32,073 nt of DNA from Candidatus Heimdallarchaeota archaeon (GCA_019056785.1 DXJV01000036.1:1-32073); one strand, 5' to 3'. Counted from the stretch's first letter, positions 22,037-31,394 are shown. The notes: generated by a model not told the origin, from the sequence alone. Made by a program: numbers and translations.

Positions 22037-23067
22037 TAAGAATGAAACAAGAATTTATTGATCTAGCCCATGGTGCCGGTGGAACTAAAATGGATGAACT
22101 TTTAGAGCTCATCATGAAAAATATCAAGTATCGAAAAGTGGGCGAAGGCATTGGACTCGATGAAAAAGATGATGGAGCAACGATCCCAATTGGAAACAAA
22201 AGGATTGTGACATCAATAGATGGCCATACTGTTCATCCTATTTTCTTTCCAGGGGGGGATTTGGGGAAATTAGCCATCACCGGAACGATAAACGACATTT
22301 GTGTTATGGGTGCAAAACCGCTGGCAATTCTTTCAAGTATAATCATAGAAGAAGGATTTCCAGTTAAAAAATTGCAAGCAATTATTGATTCATTGGCAAA
22401 AACAGCAGAAGAAAATCAAGTTGCAATTATTGCCGGCGATACAAAGGTAATGCCCAGAGGAACAATTGATGAGATGGTCATTACAACCGCAGGAATCGGT
22501 TTTATAGAAGATGAACAATTGGATATACAAGACTCCAACCTCCAGCCAGGCGATAAATTGATAATTTCTGGAACGGTGGGCGATCATGGCATCGCCTTAA
22601 TGGCAGGAAGAGAAGGAATTTCTTTTGAAACTGAACTTGTGTCTGATGTTGCATCTGTTCGAGAAATAGTTGAAGCAGCTTTGAAAGTTGGGGGGGTAGT
22701 GGCAATGAAGGACCCCACTCGTGGTGGGTTAGCATCGGCATTAAATGAATTTGCTGAAAAATCAAATGTAAGCCTTTGGCTTGAAGATGAAAAAATTCCA
22801 ATTGCACCGGCGGTTTATGCAGCAAGTGAGATGTTGGGTTTAGAACCGTTGGGCGTCACTTGTGAAGGCAGAGTATTACTGGCTGTTAAGGCAGAAAAAG
22901 CCACCGAAGTTTTAAAAGCAATTAAAGAACTCCCCTTGGGAAAGAATGCCGCCATAATTGGAGAAGTTCGTGCTGAACGACCAAGATATGTGCTCTCAAA
23001 GACAGTAGTCGGCGGGCACAGAATCATTGAAAAACCCATTGGAGAACAAATACCTCGAGTTTGTTGA
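22033..23067 (+). CDS. hypE: hydrogenase maturation protein HypE
   Basis: HypE carries the carbamoyl group passed from HypF on its C-terminal cysteine and dehydrates it to a thiocyanate, the source of cyanide ligands of NiFe hydrogenases. The 344-residue protein has LAHGAGGTKMDELL (12-25), the ATP-binding VTSIDGHTVHPIFFPGGDLG (59-78), ITGTINDICVMGAKPLAI and MKDPTRGGLASALNEFA, all of the PurM/HypE family. It ends in PRVC, close to the usual PRIC, with the required last cysteine. A second ATG at 22042 is an alternative start. No other hyp gene or hydrogenase subunit lies within the window. Confidence 0.95.
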   Translation: MIRMKQEFIDLAHGAGGTKMDELLELIMKNIKYRKVGEGIGLDEKDDGATIPIGNKRIVTSIDGHTVHPIFFPGGDLGKLAITGTINDICVMGAKPLAILSSIIIEEGFPVKKLQAIIDSLAKTAEENQVAIIAGDTKVMPRGTIDEMVITTAGIGFIEDEQLDIQDSNLQPGDKLIISGTVGDHGIALMAGREGISFETELVSDVASVREIVEAALKVGGVVAMKDPTRGGLASALNEFAEKSNVSLWLEDEKIPIAPAVYAASEMLGLEPLGVTCEGRVLLAVKAEKATEVLKAIKELPLGKNAAIIGEVRAERPRYVLSKTVVGGHRIIEKPIGEQIPRVC

Positions 23068-23230
23068 AGAACAACGTAGTTCTTAGTAAAGAGGCAAAAT
23101 AATTAAATGGTTAAAGGGAAAATAATATGTAAAATTCGATTATGAAAGTCTTTTTAAAGCCTAAAGAATATCACTAAAGTAAAAATTACTTGGCTCCTAA
23201 TTATGAAAACCCTTCGGAGGAAGAACGAAA

Positions 23231-24067
23231 ATGAAAGTTGCAGAGATAATGACCACTGACCCCATTTGTGCGGTGGTTCCCGGCACACGAGATGAGCTCT
23301 TTGAGTTAATTAAAAAAACAAATCTTACTAGCTTTCCAGTCATAAAAGAAGATACAAAAGAACTTGTAGGGATAGTTACAGAAACAGACATTGTAAATAA
23401 ACCCACTGAAACACAATTAGCTCTTTTAATGACAAAGGAACCACAAACTACCACCCCAAAAGAAAATGTTGAAAACATCATTAATACCCTCTATAAAAAT
23501 GGTTTTAGACAGCTTCCTGTCGTAGAAAAAAACAAGTTAGTGGGGATGATTACTATTGGGGACATTATTTCGAAAGTAATTTCCATCGCCTCTTCAGAAA
23601 AAACAATTAATGAGTATATGACTAAATCGATTTTAGGGGTCTGGCAGGAAACACCATTACCAATCTGCCAAAAGATCATGGACTTTGCCAAATCAGAATC
23701 AGCGATCATTTTTGATGATGAGGTAAGAATGGTAGGAATTGTGACAATGATTGATTTTGTCAAGCTCTTTGAAGCAATTCGAAGCGAAAAAATTGATGAA
23801 ATGATCTCCGGTGAAGGAAAAGAAGGCAGCTGGGATTCTGTGTCAACAATTATCGTCCATACAAAAGATCTAACATTACCAAACATTCCGGTTAAAGAAA
23901 TAATGACGAAGGATGTAATCACCACTTTTAGCAAAGCAACAATTAGCGAAGTAGCAAAGAAGATGAGCCGGATGGAACTCTATCAAATCCCTGTTGTAAA
24001 CGCAAAGGGTGATGTCGTCGGGATTATTCGAGACTTCGACCTGCTTAAAGCCTATTCTTCCGACTAA
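23231..24067 (+). CDS. protein with four CBS domains
   Basis: The 278-residue protein is made almost wholly of four CBS motifs: MKVAEIMTTDPICAVV (1-16), LLMTKEPQTTTPKENV (65-80), NEYMTKSILGVWQETP (126-141) and VKEIMTKDVITTFSKA (222-237). Each continues to a partner strand such as LVGIVTETDIV or VVGIIRDFDLL. Paired CBS domains form Bateman modules that bind adenine nucleotides. With no effector domain it may regulate a partner protein. A strong GGAGG site is ten bases before the ATG at 23231, and TTTTTAAAG near 23150 is a possible TATA box. A compact hairpin with a T7 loop follows the stop. Confidence 0.9.
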   Translation: MKVAEIMTTDPICAVVPGTRDELFELIKKTNLTSFPVIKEDTKELVGIVTETDIVNKPTETQLALLMTKEPQTTTPKENVENIINTLYKNGFRQLPVVEKNKLVGMITIGDIISKVISIASSEKTINEYMTKSILGVWQETPLPICQKIMDFAKSESAIIFDDEVRMVGIVTMIDFVKLFEAIRSEKIDEMISGEGKEGSWDSVSTIIVHTKDLTLPNIPVKEIMTKDVITTFSKATISEVAKKMSRMELYQIPVVNAKGDVVGIIRDFDLLKAYSSD

Positions 24068-24098
24068 TTTCTAGTACAATAGAAGCCTTTTAACGCTA

Positions 24099-24121
24099 AA
24101 AAGGTGTTTTTTTCACCTTTT
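24099..24121 (+). terminator. hairpin with T7 loop after the CBS gene
   Basis: AAAAGGTG (24099-24106) and CACCTTTT (24114-24121) form a perfect eight-base stem around a loop of seven T residues, 31 bases after the CBS stop. The U-rich loop would serve as an archaeal termination tract; read from the other strand it is A-rich. Confidence 0.45.
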
Positions 24122-24204
24122 GAAACGAAAGATTAAAAAAATAACTTGTGCTTTTCAAGGTTACTCATATCAAAGATTTACAACTGTAACGGAGATCTTA
24201 CACC

Positions 24205-24495
24205 ATGTCCAAAAAAAACGAATCCAACGTAGTCTTCATTGGATCAAAAGGCGTAATGACATATGTCTTGTCATGCATAACACAATTAAATGAAGGCGAT
24301 CAAGAATTAGTTCTTAAAGCTAGAGGACGAGCAATTAGCCGTGCCGTGGACACCGCTGAGATTATTCGCAACCGATTCATTACGGATGCGGTAATCAAGG
24401 ATATCAAAATCTCAACAGAAACTATTGAGAGATCTGAAGGTGGTACTGCAAACGTTTCTGCAATAGAGATTACTATAGCAAAAGGCAAAAAGTAA
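24205..24495 (+). CDS. albA: Alba, DNA/RNA-binding chromatin protein
   Basis: A 96-residue archaeal chromatin protein that coats DNA and RNA as a dimer. [14 protein letters not shown] (11-24) carries the conserved lysine K15, equivalent to the modifiable lysine of crenarchaeal Alba. [20 protein letters not shown] (37-56) is the basic nucleic-acid contact region, and the C-terminal beta hairpin follows. A GGAG site is ten bases before the ATG. T-rich tracts after the stop give a clear end to the transcript. Confidence 0.95.
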   Translation: MSKKNESNVVFIGSKGVMTYVLSCITQLNEGDQELVLKARGRAISRAVDTAEIIRNRFITDAVIKDIKISTETIERSEGGTANVSAIEITIAKGKK

Positions 24496-24514
24496 TCTTT
24501 GCAGAACAATTCCA

Positions 24515-24557
24515 TTTTTTTCTCTATCTGTTTTCTTTCCTTTTTTGTTTCTTCTTT
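24515..24557 (+). terminator. T-rich terminator region after alba
   Basis: Pyrimidine-rich DNA with T7 (24515-24521), T4 (24531-24534), T6 (24541-24546) and further T runs begins 20 bases after the alba stop. It fits multi-tract archaeal termination ahead of the facing gene that ends at 24583. Confidence 0.5.
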
Positions 24558-24582
24558 TAGTAAAAGTATAAATATTCCAGTT

Positions 24583-25851
24583 TCATAGGTTAAAGAAGTC
24601 AGAGAGTCGAGCAATAAGTAAGGGCACTAACAATTCTCCTTTGCTAAGAGACCCATGAGTGGCATTTAAGCCGAGATTGTACATAGGATCAAATTTACCG
24701 CTATGTCCAAAATAAAGGCTGGCATTTTTCCCCAGTAAAATTTGTACTTCACCCATCCGTTCTATAACCTTGTTAGCCGTCGCGCCTTCTCCTAGTAAGA
24801 GGGGATATTTCTCTGGTGTGAAAACAAGCGCTAACTCACCCAGCTCTTCTTCACACCAGGTGAGCACACCCTCAAGTTTCCCGGGTTTAGGGTAAAGATG
24901 CACCACACGACCACTCCGTCCTCGATAATTTATAAGAGTGTTTAAACGCGCTTCAGCATCATTTGTTATTGTAATTGCTTTTTCTTCTAAGAGATCTTCT
25001 TGCCCGTGGTCTGATGTTAAAAAGACAACGGTTTTGTCTAAGATCGATTTATCAAGAGTTTGTAATGTTTTTAGGAATATTTCTTCAATATATTCAAGCA
25101 AAGTTTGATATTCAAAACTTTTTGTTGTATAGCGATGGGAGATAGCGTCAATTGAACCCAGATAAATATTTATAAGTCGTTGTTTGTCGGACGGCGTTTC
25201 GAGGACACGTTTTAAACTTGCAAAACAATCCACTAAGCTATAATAGCCAATGGTATAAGCATTATTTGTCAGAAAATTCGACAAACCACTATTAGCTATG
25301 TGATTTTCAATCAAATCAATTTGTTCAATGCCTGAATTTTTTGCAATAGGGAAATCACACCACAACCAATTTGTAACGCTTACACCTGCTTGAGCCAAAC
25401 TAGCGGTACTATCTTTCGCTTCAAGTGTAAGAGTATCAACAATATTCCCAACCTCAGAAAAATAGATTTTATGTCCCAAAATCCCATGAGCAACTGGCAT
25501 TTTTCCTAATCGCAAAGAAGGGATACAAGTACTGGTGATAGTCGGAAAAACCGAGGATAATGCCAAACCATTAGCTTTGAAAATCCTTTGAAATAAAGAG
25601 GAATAGGATAGAAATTGTTCCAAGCCCAGGGCGTCAATAATTAAAAAAACGATATTTGAGACGTCTTTTTCTTGAATGTTTCTCCAAAAAGATCTTTCTT
25701 TTAAAGAAGGTTCTAATGTTTCTTCTTGAGGGGGAGAATAACCAAACAAGGTTAAAGCTGTAGGGAGAACCTTTGAAATGTTTTGTTCCAAATCTGGTAA
25801 AAAGAGGTCCTTTCGAGAACCAAGTGGTTTTAAGGATAGAGGGTCGGGCAA
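24583..25851 (-). CDS. type I phosphodiesterase/nucleotide pyrophosphatase-like (alkaline phosphatase superfamily)
   Basis: A 422-residue hydrolase. The metal and catalytic residues are recognisable in order: D73 in FLIIDALG (69-76), nucleophile T106 in FPTITSTC (102-109), D235 and H239 in GSIDAISHRY (232-241), D281 and H282 in TSDHGQED (279-286), and H399 in NATHGSLSKGE (396-406). Members cleave phosphodiesters or phosphomonoesters; the substrate here is unknown. No signal peptide is seen, so it appears cytoplasmic. The start is a TTG at 25851 without a convincing ribosome binding site. It converges on alba and diverges from the peptidase-like gene. Confidence 0.85.
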   Translation of the reverse strand: MPDPLSLKPLGSRKDLFLPDLEQNISKVLPTALTLFGYSPPQEETLEPSLKERSFWRNIQEKDVSNIVFLIIDALGLEQFLSYSSLFQRIFKANGLALSSVFPTITSTCIPSLRLGKMPVAHGILGHKIYFSEVGNIVDTLTLEAKDSTASLAQAGVSVTNWLWCDFPIAKNSGIEQIDLIENHIANSGLSNFLTNNAYTIGYYSLVDCFASLKRVLETPSDKQRLINIYLGSIDAISHRYTTKSFEYQTLLEYIEEIFLKTLQTLDKSILDKTVVFLTSDHGQEDLLEEKAITITNDAEARLNTLINYRGRSGRVVHLYPKPGKLEGVLTWCEEELGELALVFTPEKYPLLLGEGATANKVIERMGEVQILLGKNASLYFGHSGKFDPMYNLGLNATHGSLSKGELLVPLLIARLSDFFNL

Positions 25852-25993
25852 TTTTTAAGTCAACTCAATGAAGATAGTGATTTTTATACATATTGAAAAA
25901 GCTTTATGAAATAAAGGTGTTTTTCTATTTGTGAAGAAGAAAGTAATTTCTGCTTAAAAGAATTTTTAAGAAAAGAAAAGGCATTATTAATGC

Positions 25994-28123
25994 ATGTTCA
26001 ATCAAGTTTTAGAAAGAATTTCAGAGGAGTTTTCAGGCGCAAATGCTAAAGGGCTCATTAGTGGCATTGCACATTTCCACCGCATTCAATCTTCGCCCGG
26101 ATTCCGGGCAGCGGCTAAGTTTTGTTATAACAAGCTCGTTGACTTTGGAATTCCTAAAGTCGAACTTCTTACTTTTCCAGCAAAAGGTAAGAACACCTAT
26201 TGGGGGGTCCCTGTCCCTAAAGAATGGGTAATTAAACGTGCCTCATTGGACCTAATCGAACCAAAAGAAAAAGCAAAAAACCTTTGTAGATTTCTTGATG
26301 ACCCGTGCTCAATTATTCAAAGATCAAAAGGCACACCAAAAGAAGGGATTACTGGGGAAGTAGTGATTTTGGAAAGAGGGTTAAAGGAAGAAGAAATTGA
26401 GAAACTAGACTTGAAAGGGAAATTTATCCTCACAGATGACCCTGATTTAAGAAAATTACGAGAAATTGCAGTGAAAAAAGCACAAGCAGCAGGGATAATT
26501 TATGATTTGGTGTCTGAATTTAAGCCTTTGCGAACGAGAGCAAACTTTCCTACCGCAAGAAGGTATACTTCATTCTGGTATGATGTACACGATTCCGAGG
26601 GGGACGCGCTTGGGTTTGTCTTATCAGCAGAATTAGGGGATGAACTCAGAGCATTAATAAAACAACAAGAAGAGAGAAGAAGAAAGGATAAGAAAGACAA
26701 AGAAGAATGCGCAGTTAAGGTTCATGCAGAAATAGACGCATATTTCATCGATGGGGCAATGGAAGTTGTAGAATTTTTCATCCCGGGGACAACAGATGAG
26801 GAAGAAGTATTAGCAGTAGCACACTTGTGCCATCCCAAACCAGGGGCAATAGATAATGCAAGTGGGTGTGGTACCTTAATGGAGGTTGCTCGAACATTAC
26901 AAACATTAATTTCCACGAAAAAACTTCCACGACCAAAACGGGGAATGCGCTTTTTATTGATGGCAGAATTTACAGGCACGGTATGCTATTTAGCCACACA
27001 TGAAAAAATTATCGAAAAATTTGTGGCGGGAATAAATGCTGACATGGTAGGGGCGGATCAGAGCATTGGAGGAGGGCGAACTTTGGTAATGGAGCGCACA
27101 CATGATTCTTGTCCTTCTTTTGTGAATGATGTCCTAAGTGCCATACTCCACGAGAGAAGTAAAGAAGTGAAAAATTTCACCGGGACTGGGGCGTTTGCGA
27201 CATTTAAATATGCAAACGACCAGCCTTTCTCAGGGGGTTCTGACCATTTCATTCTGGGATTTCCGGACATTGGGATTGGCACACCTATGCTCATTCAATG
27301 GCCCGACAGGTTTTATCACACAGGAGAAGATACCATAGAAAAAGTCTCTGAAGAAATGCTGGCTATTGTTGGCTCCCTTATTGGAACATATTGTTATTTT
27401 ATTGCAAATGCAGGATATCCTGAAGTTCTCTGGTTGATACAAGAAGTCGGAAGTAAAGCAAGAGAACGGATAATACAGTTTGCTCGAGAATATGCCAATA
27501 GTATAGTAAAGAAGATGACTACAGAAGAGAAGCAAGAAGAGAAAGAAAAGCAAGCATATATGCTCATAAAGAATGTTGAAAAAAGAATAACCTTCCGAAA
27601 AGAGCGCGAAATTTTAACTCTCCGCTCTACAAAAAAACTCCTTTCGAAAGAACAGATGGAAAAAGAAGAAATTAAGAAACTATTGCACAATGAAGAAAAA
27701 CTCATTATAGAGACGGCCAACAAAGAACTTGCACGATTGAAAAAAGAATTGATTGGACTTTTTGAATCTTTAAAATTAACACCGAAAGAACCGAATGGCG
27801 AAAAAGAATCACTCAGTAAAGAAGATCGAGAACTTATCCCTGTAAAGCAGTTCAGAGGACCGATAACCGGTTTGCACAGACTAACAATACCTTATGAAGA
27901 ACTCCACAATTATGAAAAATTAATTGAAGAACACAAAGAGCTGACTAATACAATTGACGCCGCAATCTTTTGGATAAATGGAAAACGGACTTTTTCGGAG
28001 ATTTGTGCTCTTGTTGAAGCTGAGCTAGGCAAGGTAGATGAAAAATTCTTGTTTAAAATATTAAGCTTCTATGAAAAACACCGACTAATAAAATTGAAAA
28101 GGAAAGAAAAAAAGGAGGACTAA
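25994..28123 (+). CDS. M28-like peptidase (DUF4910-type) with C-terminal helical domain
   Basis: A 709-residue protein. The central part carries a two-metal aminopeptidase signature: AHLCHPKPGAIDNASG (276-291; H280 or H277, D287), AEFTGT (324-329; E325), NADMVGAD (348-355; D350) and RFYHTGEDT (439-447; H442). The region 117-175 looks like a PA-type insert, GEVVILERGL to AAGIIYDLV, as in related archaeal DUF4910 proteins. A charged coiled coil follows (about 500-610), then a C-terminal helical domain (about 645-709) that could bind a partner. No signal peptide, so cytoplasmic. The ATG at 25994 has no strong ribosome site. Its stop overlaps the stop of the facing zinc-ribbon gene by four bases. 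The natural substrate is unknown. Confidence 0.82.
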   Translation: MFNQVLERISEEFSGANAKGLISGIAHFHRIQSSPGFRAAAKFCYNKLVDFGIPKVELLTFPAKGKNTYWGVPVPKEWVIKRASLDLIEPKEKAKNLCRFLDDPCSIIQRSKGTPKEGITGEVVILERGLKEEEIEKLDLKGKFILTDDPDLRKLREIAVKKAQAAGIIYDLVSEFKPLRTRANFPTARRYTSFWYDVHDSEGDALGFVLSAELGDELRALIKQQEERRRKDKKDKEECAVKVHAEIDAYFIDGAMEVVEFFIPGTTDEEEVLAVAHLCHPKPGAIDNASGCGTLMEVARTLQTLISTKKLPRPKRGMRFLLMAEFTGTVCYLATHEKIIEKFVAGINADMVGADQSIGGGRTLVMERTHDSCPSFVNDVLSAILHERSKEVKNFTGTGAFATFKYANDQPFSGGSDHFILGFPDIGIGTPMLIQWPDRFYHTGEDTIEKVSEEMLAIVGSLIGTYCYFIANAGYPEVLWLIQEVGSKARERIIQFAREYANSIVKKMTTEEKQEEKEKQAYMLIKNVEKRITFRKEREILTLRSTKKLLSKEQMEKEEIKKLLHNEEKLIIETANKELARLKKELIGLFESLKLTPKEPNGEKESLSKEDRELIPVKQFRGPITGLHRLTIPYEELHNYEKLIEEHKELTNTIDAAIFWINGKRTFSEICALVEAELGKVDEKFLFKILSFYEKHRLIKLKRKEKKED

Positions 28124-29085
28124 TGGAGTTTTAAGCCACAATTGTTACAGAATTTATCATCGGGGCTAACGACTTCTCCACAACCGGGGCAACGATCCGC
28201 ACTGGGAGCAGGTGCTACTTCTTGCGTTGTTGCTTCAATTGCAGGTGGGGGTGCATAGCGACTTCCTTTTTGAGCCTTGATCTTTTTGGTAATACAGTCC
28301 AATCGGACATGCTTTGTTTCTTTTCCTTTGTAAATCATCTCTGCCCAATACACAGGGAAGAAGAGAATTTTCTTGTCAGTAATAATTAACTTTTCAAATA
28401 GAACGCGTTGCACACTTTCGGGTTTTGTAGTATATTCTTTAATAACTTCTGCCAGTAATTTATCAATGTCATAATACTTTGAGGGGACCATCTTTGCTTC
28501 GGTGGTTAGGAATTGCTTTGTAATTGGTTTTAAATCAGCGGAAGGAAGAGATTCGGGGTTAACTTCTTGTCCTTTGTAATTTCGAGCTTCCATGATTTTC
28601 TTAACCACATGGACATGTTCTATTCCTTTTAATTGAATTTCAGGCTTACCTTTTTTGATAGCAGCTTCTCCTTTGGAAAACAAGCCATTGAAAAACCCTT
28701 TCTTTTTAGGCGTTTTAATTTCCACTTCCGTTTCTTCTTCTGAAGGTTTCTCCGGAACGATGAGTTCCTCACCTAAGATGAAAACAGAAATAGTGTCATC
28801 TAAAAGATCGATATCATAAGTCCGCTCGGTAAGATAACGAAGTTCGTATTCGCCACCGATTATCACATAAGGTTCAAAACTCTTCTTGATTTCTTTAACT
28901 ACAACTTCCTCAGGCTTGGGTCGTTTAAAGAACCCCTTGAAAATGGCGGCCTTCTCTTTCGTGAAAAGCTGTTCCGCATCTGTTTGAGAAATGGAAGATT
29001 CAGCTACAAAATATTTCGTTTCTGGAATTTCTTCAATGCGTTCTGCATTCGGTCCATCTAGACGATAATCATACTCATCAGTCAT
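28120..29085 (-). CDS. unknown protein with C-terminal zinc ribbon, 321 aa
   Basis: A soluble protein with an unrecognised N-terminal region (1-110), a lysine-rich linker with KKKGFFNGLFSKGEAAIKKG (about 126-145), a middle alpha/beta domain (about 150-270) and a proline-alanine linker. It ends in a zinc ribbon, CPGC-x10-CNNC, in the last 25 residues. The ribbon has the same Cx2C-x10-Cx2C spacing as the four ribbons of the gene at 31384. The frame extends to a TTG at 29097, but the ATG at 29085 is preferred. Function unknown; the ribbon suggests contact with protein or nucleic acid. Confidence 0.75.
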   Translation of the reverse strand: MTDEYDYRLDGPNAERIEEIPETKYFVAESSISQTDAEQLFTKEKAAIFKGFFKRPKPEEVVVKEIKKSFEPYVIIGGEYELRYLTERTYDIDLLDDTISVFILGEELIVPEKPSEEETEVEIKTPKKKGFFNGLFSKGEAAIKKGKPEIQLKGIEHVHVVKKIMEARNYKGQEVNPESLPSADLKPITKQFLTTEAKMVPSKYYDIDKLLAEVIKEYTTKPESVQRVLFEKLIITDKKILFFPVYWAEMIYKGKETKHVRLDCITKKIKAQKGSRYAPPPAIEATTQEVAPAPSADRCPGCGEVVSPDDKFCNNCGLKLH

Positions 29086-29175
29086 TTTTACATACAACCA
29101 GTAATTCTTTATGAACTAAAATATTACGAACTTATTGAAAAAGATAACTGATTCCAGCTTTAGAAAAGTGACTGA

Positions 29176-30093
29176 TTAAGATGTTGGCGGGTGTTTTTGT
29201 GTGGCAAGGAACGTTTGAACTTTTGTAAGAATATCATCTCGAATGTATGTGGGAAAGGGACCTGCTGTAGCAATTTTATAGGATGCTGCAGATGCAGCAA
29301 CAAGTCCTGAATAATAAGCATCCACTGTTGCAAGATATGTTAAAAGGAAAGCAACAATAAAGGTATCACCAGCACCCGTTTCATCAACAATCGTTGTTGG
29401 GAAGGCCGGAATATCGATCCTCTGGTTATGATGAAAAATTATTGCACCTTTATGAGCGCGGGTAATAATAAGAAAATCCAAGTTAAAAGCCAAAACAGTG
29501 GCAATAGCGTCAGCAAGCTTTGTTGAGGATGTAAGACATTTAATTTCATTATCATCAACTTTTAAAATGTCTATATACGGGAGGATTTCTTGCAAATCCA
29601 CCTGTGACTTTAAGACAATGTGACCTTTTTTCTTATCTACACTCCGAGTAAAACCTTGAGCATCCAGAGAAACCAATTTATAATGTTTCCGAACTTGAGA
29701 AATCAATTCAATGGGGATTTCGTTAAAAACAGGCCCGAGATGGACACATGAAATTGACAGGTAGGCAGTTGGAATTTCTGAAAAAGTTATTTTTTCTGAC
29801 GTTGCAAGAAGTCTTTGAACTCTCCGGCCTTTTGGGGTATAACGATTTTCAAAAACCATGGATGATTCGCCTGAAATTTTGAACCCCCGGAGATCAGGCC
29901 CTAAAGAATGCAAAGTCTTTAAATTATTTAGGTGAAAATCAGTACCAACTTTAGAGACAATTCCTATTGATTCTTCTAAAGCTTTTGCTATTGCTGCAGC
30001 ATAGACAGGAACACCGCCAATATAGCGACTCTCTTTTTTAGATGGTGAAATGATGATGTCTTCTGTGATACTGCCAATAACTACTAACTTCAT
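29176..30093 (-). CDS. PfkB family sugar or nucleoside kinase
   Basis: About 305 residues from the ATG at 30093, which starts directly at the first strand MKLVVIGSITEDII. Upstream in-frame residues to 30159 are not kinase-like. YIGGVPVYAAAIAKAL (about 24-39) is the substrate-side motif, and VDETGAGDTFIVAF (about 242-255) is the second PfkB signature with the catalytic aspartate of GAGD. Members phosphorylate sugars, nucleosides or related alcohols; the substrate cannot be assigned. No sugar pathway gene is adjacent. It diverges from the hydrolase gene. Confidence 0.9.
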   Translation of the reverse strand: MKLVVIGSITEDIIISPSKKESRYIGGVPVYAAAIAKALEESIGIVSKVGTDFHLNNLKTLHSLGPDLRGFKISGESSMVFENRYTPKGRRVQRLLATSEKITFSEIPTAYLSISCVHLGPVFNEIPIELISQVRKHYKLVSLDAQGFTRSVDKKKGHIVLKSQVDLQEILPYIDILKVDDNEIKCLTSSTKLADAIATVLAFNLDFLIITRAHKGAIIFHHNQRIDIPAFPTTIVDETGAGDTFIVAFLLTYLATVDAYYSGLVAASAASYKIATAGPFPTYIRDDILTKVQTFLATQKHPPTS

Positions 30094-30215
30094 CCCAGAT
30101 ATGGAAAGATTTAACCATTCAAAAACTATTCGAAGAGAAAGAGAGGTTTCAAAACACAATGCTTTAGTAAGAAAAGGAGTCTATTGTTTATTTATTAAGA
30201 TAACAAAAAAACGTG

Positions 30216-31391
30216 ATGAATGTGTTCATTCCAAAACACATTTTAAAAGAAAAAGAGCCATTGCATCCTCTGCCACCAAAAATAGAAAATCTCGAAGCGG
30301 TTGCAGCACAAAATGAACTTAATGCTCTTTTAAAGAGAGAAGACATTAGTGCTAATGCTCTGCCTTCGGAAGAAAAGAAACCGATTGTTCTTCTTTTACA
30401 TGGCTATGGGTCATCAAAATGGCTCTACATTGAACCGTATTTTGGTACCTTTGGATGGTTGCGAGATTATCACTTTCGGCCAAAGCCCAAAAGTTTTGGG
30501 TGGCATTCAAAACCACCACCCAGTCACATGTATCTTCCCTTTGCCTATAGTATTTCACCAATATTAAAGGTTGAAGGACTATTCGTTAGACTCATGAGAA
30601 AGAGAATTGATGTTATAACCTATAGTCAAAAAGAACCTTTTGGGGACATTAACCTTTCAGCAAATGAATTAAAGGAAATCTTAGATGGGATAAAACGAGT
30701 TTATGGTGAAAGAAGGATACTTGTAGTGGGGCACTCGAGAGGGGGGATTTGTATTCGCAAGTATTTGGAACAGAATAAAAACGAACTCATTGAAAAGGCA
30801 ATTTTTTTAGGAACGCCACATAGGGGAACTAATCTTACCAATCTCTTCTTCCTTAAACAACCACTTATTAAGTTGCTAAATGAATCAAATTTGAAACGTT
30901 TTTGGGACATTACAGGAAGACGGAGAGTTACATCTTTAAAACCAGAACAACTCTCAACAAATAGTAAATTCTTATTAGATCTAAAAGATCGAGAACAAAC
31001 GCCAAATGTGAAGTATATTTTTATCGCAGGAAACTGTGCAACTTATGCACACATTTATTCTTGGAAGATTGAGCAAACAGTTACGAAAAGAACAATTAAA
31101 CACATCTTTTCTACAAAGGAAGGTGACGCAGTCAACATAAAAAACAATGAAGGGAAGAAAAAGGAGAAGGTTTATCACTGGCTTGCCAAGCCAAAAAAAA
31201 TCTTGACAATTTTCGAGGGGGTACTTCTGCCGGAGTTTGCTCAAGGAGATGGAATGGTCTCATTAAAAAGTGCCCTTTATGGCGAAGCGGATGAGAAAAT
31301 CATTTTTAATGTCAACCATGAAGAGTTAGCCGTGTGTGAGCCTTTAGAAAGAAAAATCTTGAAGGAACTAACAAACTTTAACCCTAAATAG
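30216..31391 (+). CDS. alpha/beta hydrolase, lipase-like
   Basis: A serine hydrolase of 391 residues. Numbering from the GTG at 30213, oxyanion-hole HGYGSS is at 63-68, the nucleophile elbow GHSRGG at 173-178 (S175), with D346 in GDGMVSLKSA and H369 in NHEEL completing a triad of the order seen in secreted lipases and PGAP1-like proteins. No signal peptide is visible. GTG 30213 and ATG 30216 are adjacent possible starts. TTTATTTA at 30187-30194 would place transcription start at about 30216, so the message may be leaderless, favouring the ATG. The substrate could be lipid or an ester; not determinable here. Its stop overlaps the facing gene by eight bases. Confidence 0.8.
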   Translation: MNVFIPKHILKEKEPLHPLPPKIENLEAVAAQNELNALLKREDISANALPSEEKKPIVLLLHGYGSSKWLYIEPYFGTFGWLRDYHFRPKPKSFGWHSKPPPSHMYLPFAYSISPILKVEGLFVRLMRKRIDVITYSQKEPFGDINLSANELKEILDGIKRVYGERRILVVGHSRGGICIRKYLEQNKNELIEKAIFLGTPHRGTNLTNLFFLKQPLIKLLNESNLKRFWDITGRRRVTSLKPEQLSTNSKFLLDLKDREQTPNVKYIFIAGNCATYAHIYSWKIEQTVTKRTIKHIFSTKEGDAVNIKNNEGKKKEKVYHWLAKPKKILTIFEGVLLPEFAQGDGMVSLKSALYGEADEKIIFNVNHEELAVCEPLERKILKELTNFNPK

Positions 31392-31394
31392 GGT
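31381..31394. repeat. palindrome ACCCTA-AA-TAGGGT holding both stop codons
   Basis: Perfect six-base arms with a two-base spacer cover the tail-to-tail overlap of the two facing genes. The TAG of the rightward gene (31389-31391) and the TAG of the leftward gene (31384-31386) lie in opposite arms. Confidence 0.4.

Noticed and set aside
23067..23084. Six-base hairpin AAGAAC-N6-GTTCTT right after hypE
   Set aside because: Only two G-C pairs and no T tract; too weak to call a terminator.
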